Origin: Thermoplasmata archaeon
GTDB lineage: Archaea > Thermoplasmatota > Thermoplasmata > UBA10834
Direction: 5' to 3'
Length of the DNA stretch: 6,336 bases
NCBI GenBank assembly: GCA_022865445.1
Contig: JALHSX010000296.1
Location: forward strand, 1-6,336
The translations under genes were made by a program, and so were the position numbers. Positions 5,369 to 6,336 of this stretch are shown here, piece by piece; position 1 is the stretch's first letter; each line of letters begins with the position of its first letter. Under the pieces are notes generated by a model, which saw nothing but the letters and a program-made list of their open reading frames with translations, was not told the DNA's origin and did no database searches.

Positions 5369-5376
5369 TTTAGTTA
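5369..5376 (+). promoter_or_regulatory. candidate TATA box of nadC
   Basis: TTTAGTTA, within GAAATTTAGTTATCC, is centred near 5372.5, about 30 bases before ATG 5403. This predicts a start within a few bases of the ATG, so a leaderless or nearly leaderless message. The match is weaker than the TATA boxes of aCPSF2 and nfeD. Confidence 0.45.
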
Positions 5377-5402
5377 TCCCCCGACGCCCTGCCACGTGGT
5401 GC

Positions 5403-6227
5403 ATGAAGGCCAAGCTCCAGGAATTCCTCAAAGAGGACATAGGCTCTGGCGATATCACCTCCGAGCTCGTGGTCCCCGCGAAAGCCAGGGCGAAAGGGCG
5501 GATCGTGTGCAAGGAACGGTGCGTGCTGGCAGGCGTGTCAGAGGCGGGGGCTGTCTTCGAAGAGCTAGGAGCCAGGATCGTCAAGATCAAGAAGGACGGC
5601 TCGAGGATCGGCAGAGGAGATGTCGTCCTGGAAGTCGAGGGGGCCGCGAGAGGCATTCTGGCAGGCGAGAGGCTCGCGCTGAACTTCGTGATGCGCATGA
5701 GCGGCGTTGCGACGCTCACTCATGACCTCGTAGCGAAGTGCAGGAAGGTGAACCCGAAGGTCAGGGTCGCAGCGACGCGCAAGACGACGCCCGGCTTCCG
5801 CGAGTTCGAGAAGAAGGCCGTCGTCATCGGAGGAGGGGACCCGCACAGGGCGGGGCTCTTCGATGCTGTCCTGATCAAGGACAATCACATCAAGATGGCC
5901 GGAGGAGTGATCGAGGCGCTCCGAAGAGCCAAAAGCGGCAGCTTCACCAAGAAGATAGAGATCGAGGTGGAGAACGCGACGGATGCGAGGACCGCTGTGA
6001 AGAACGGCGCGGACATAGTCATGCTTGACAACTTCGGGCCAGATGAAGTGAGGAAGCTCTCGGCCGAGTTGAGGAAGATCAACTCCGATGTGCTCATAGA
6101 GGCTTCGGGCGGGATCAGACCGGAGAACATCGAACAGTATGCCGCCGGCGCGGACATCATCTCGCTCGGATTGCTCACGCACTCGGTCAAGTCGATCGAC
6201 TTCTCGATGGAGATCGAGAAGGCCTGA
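5403..6227 (+). CDS. nadC: nicotinate-nucleotide pyrophosphorylase (carboxylating), quinolinate phosphoribosyltransferase
   Basis: NadC joins quinolinate and PRPP to give nicotinate mononucleotide, CO2 and pyrophosphate, the third step of de novo NAD synthesis in the cytosol. The 274-residue length is typical. The N-terminal domain opens with FLKEDIGSGDITSE; the barrel begins after ERLALNFVMRMSGVATLT. Substrate and phosphate-binding positions inferred from family motifs are R90, R126 and K127 (ATRKTTPG), H148 and R149 (GGGDPHRAGL), K159 (VLIKDNHI), E190 (IEVEN) and D209 (VMLDN), with IEASGGI and SLGLLTHS forming the phosphate-binding end. The family usually has N where this protein has D or P in GGGDPHR; the H and R are kept. 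I chose ATG 5403 because the protein then begins at the conserved helix and a TATA candidate fits. The frame stays open to 5325, but that would overlap the end of aCPSF2. NadA and NadB are not next to it here. Confidence 0.95.
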   Translation: MKAKLQEFLKEDIGSGDITSELVVPAKARAKGRIVCKERCVLAGVSEAGAVFEELGARIVKIKKDGSRIGRGDVVLEVEGAARGILAGERLALNFVMRMSGVATLTHDLVAKCRKVNPKVRVAATRKTTPGFREFEKKAVVIGGGDPHRAGLFDAVLIKDNHIKMAGGVIEALRRAKSGSFTKKIEIEVENATDARTAVKNGADIVMLDNFGPDEVRKLSAELRKINSDVLIEASGGIRPENIEQYAAGADIISLGLLTHSVKSIDFSMEIEKA

Positions 6228-6242
6228 CATTGCTGACACAGA

Positions 6243-6250
6243 GGTTTTTT
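6243..6250 (+). terminator. oligo-T terminator after nadC
   Basis: GGTTTTTT begins 16 bases after the nadC stop and is the longest T-run in the window. It lies before the next candidate gene and fits archaeal intrinsic termination. Confidence 0.5.
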
Positions 6251-6283
6251 CTACGGGCCAACCGTTCCTTGTGCGGGCGCGTT

Positions 6284-6336
6284 ATGGAACCGAAGCAAGC
6301 GTGGAGGGCGTTGTCGCTCATCGTATTCCTTGTGGA
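6284..6336 (+). CDS. start of a possible membrane or exported protein (cut by window end)
   Basis: ATG 6284 opens a frame that stays open to the window end, giving MEPKQAWRALSLIVFLV. A short charged N-terminus followed by a hydrophobic run resembles a signal peptide or first membrane segment. No clear Shine-Dalgarno or TATA box precedes it, and only 17 codons are visible, so neither the gene nor its family can be confirmed. Confidence 0.4.
   Translation, partial: MEPKQAWRALSLIVFLV

Noticed and set aside
5325..5402. Longer NadC starting at 5325
   Set aside because: The extra 26 residues overlap the aCPSF2 C-terminus, cross its T-tract and the TATA candidate, and precede the conserved NadC N-terminus.
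5565..6239. Minus-strand 224-codon open frame opposite nadC
   Set aside because: It lies entirely against an unambiguous NadC with all motifs, and its translation resembles no protein family; GC-rich third positions keep antisense frames open.

Overview
The window reads as a compact, GC-rich euryarchaeal chromosome segment. The archaeal evidence is an aCPSF2-type beta-CASP nuclease, an archaeal-style methylthioadenosine/S-adenosylhomocysteine/5'-deoxyadenosine deaminase, a slipin paired with a short NfeD, and TATA boxes centred about 26-28 bases before ATG codons that lack Shine-Dalgarno sequences (leaderless genes). Oligo-T tracts follow several genes, as expected for archaeal intrinsic termination. 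A Thermoplasmatota-like lineage is my guess and is weakly supported. I see no insertion sequence, tRNA, rRNA or CRISPR array, and no gene-free stretch longer than about 160 bases.

Layout. 48-1340 (+) is an amidohydrolase of the MTA/SAH/5'-deoxyadenosine deaminase group. It converges on a minus-strand set: a small helix-turn-helix protein (3469-3092), then a short membrane NfeD protein (2977-2525) and a slipin (2501-1380). NfeD and slipin form a classic two-gene operon with its own TATA box. Rightward from 3470 come a 159-base divergent intergenic region, a YjbQ/UPF0047 protein (3629-4048), aCPSF2 (4112-5347), nicotinate-nucleotide pyrophosphorylase NadC (5403-6227), and the first 17 codons of a probable membrane or exported protein (6284 to the window end).

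How the genes relate. NfeD and slipin are the only clear functional pair, a membrane-scaffold module. The rightward genes seem to be separate transcription units: aCPSF2 has a strong TATA box, NadC a weaker candidate, and T-tracts lie between units. They serve nucleoside salvage (deaminase), RNA 3'-end processing or decay (aCPSF2) and NAD synthesis (NadC).

The least ordinary part is the divergent region between the HTH gene and yjbQ. It holds two perfect inverted repeats (10-TG-10 and 9-TG-9, centres 62 bases apart), AT-rich sequence able to act as a TATA box in both directions, a possible RNA stem that would cover the yjbQ ribosome-binding site, and a small reading frame whose TGA overlaps the yjbQ TTG start. 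This could be a local regulatory circuit, but that is inference. Everything else looks like conserved housekeeping content.
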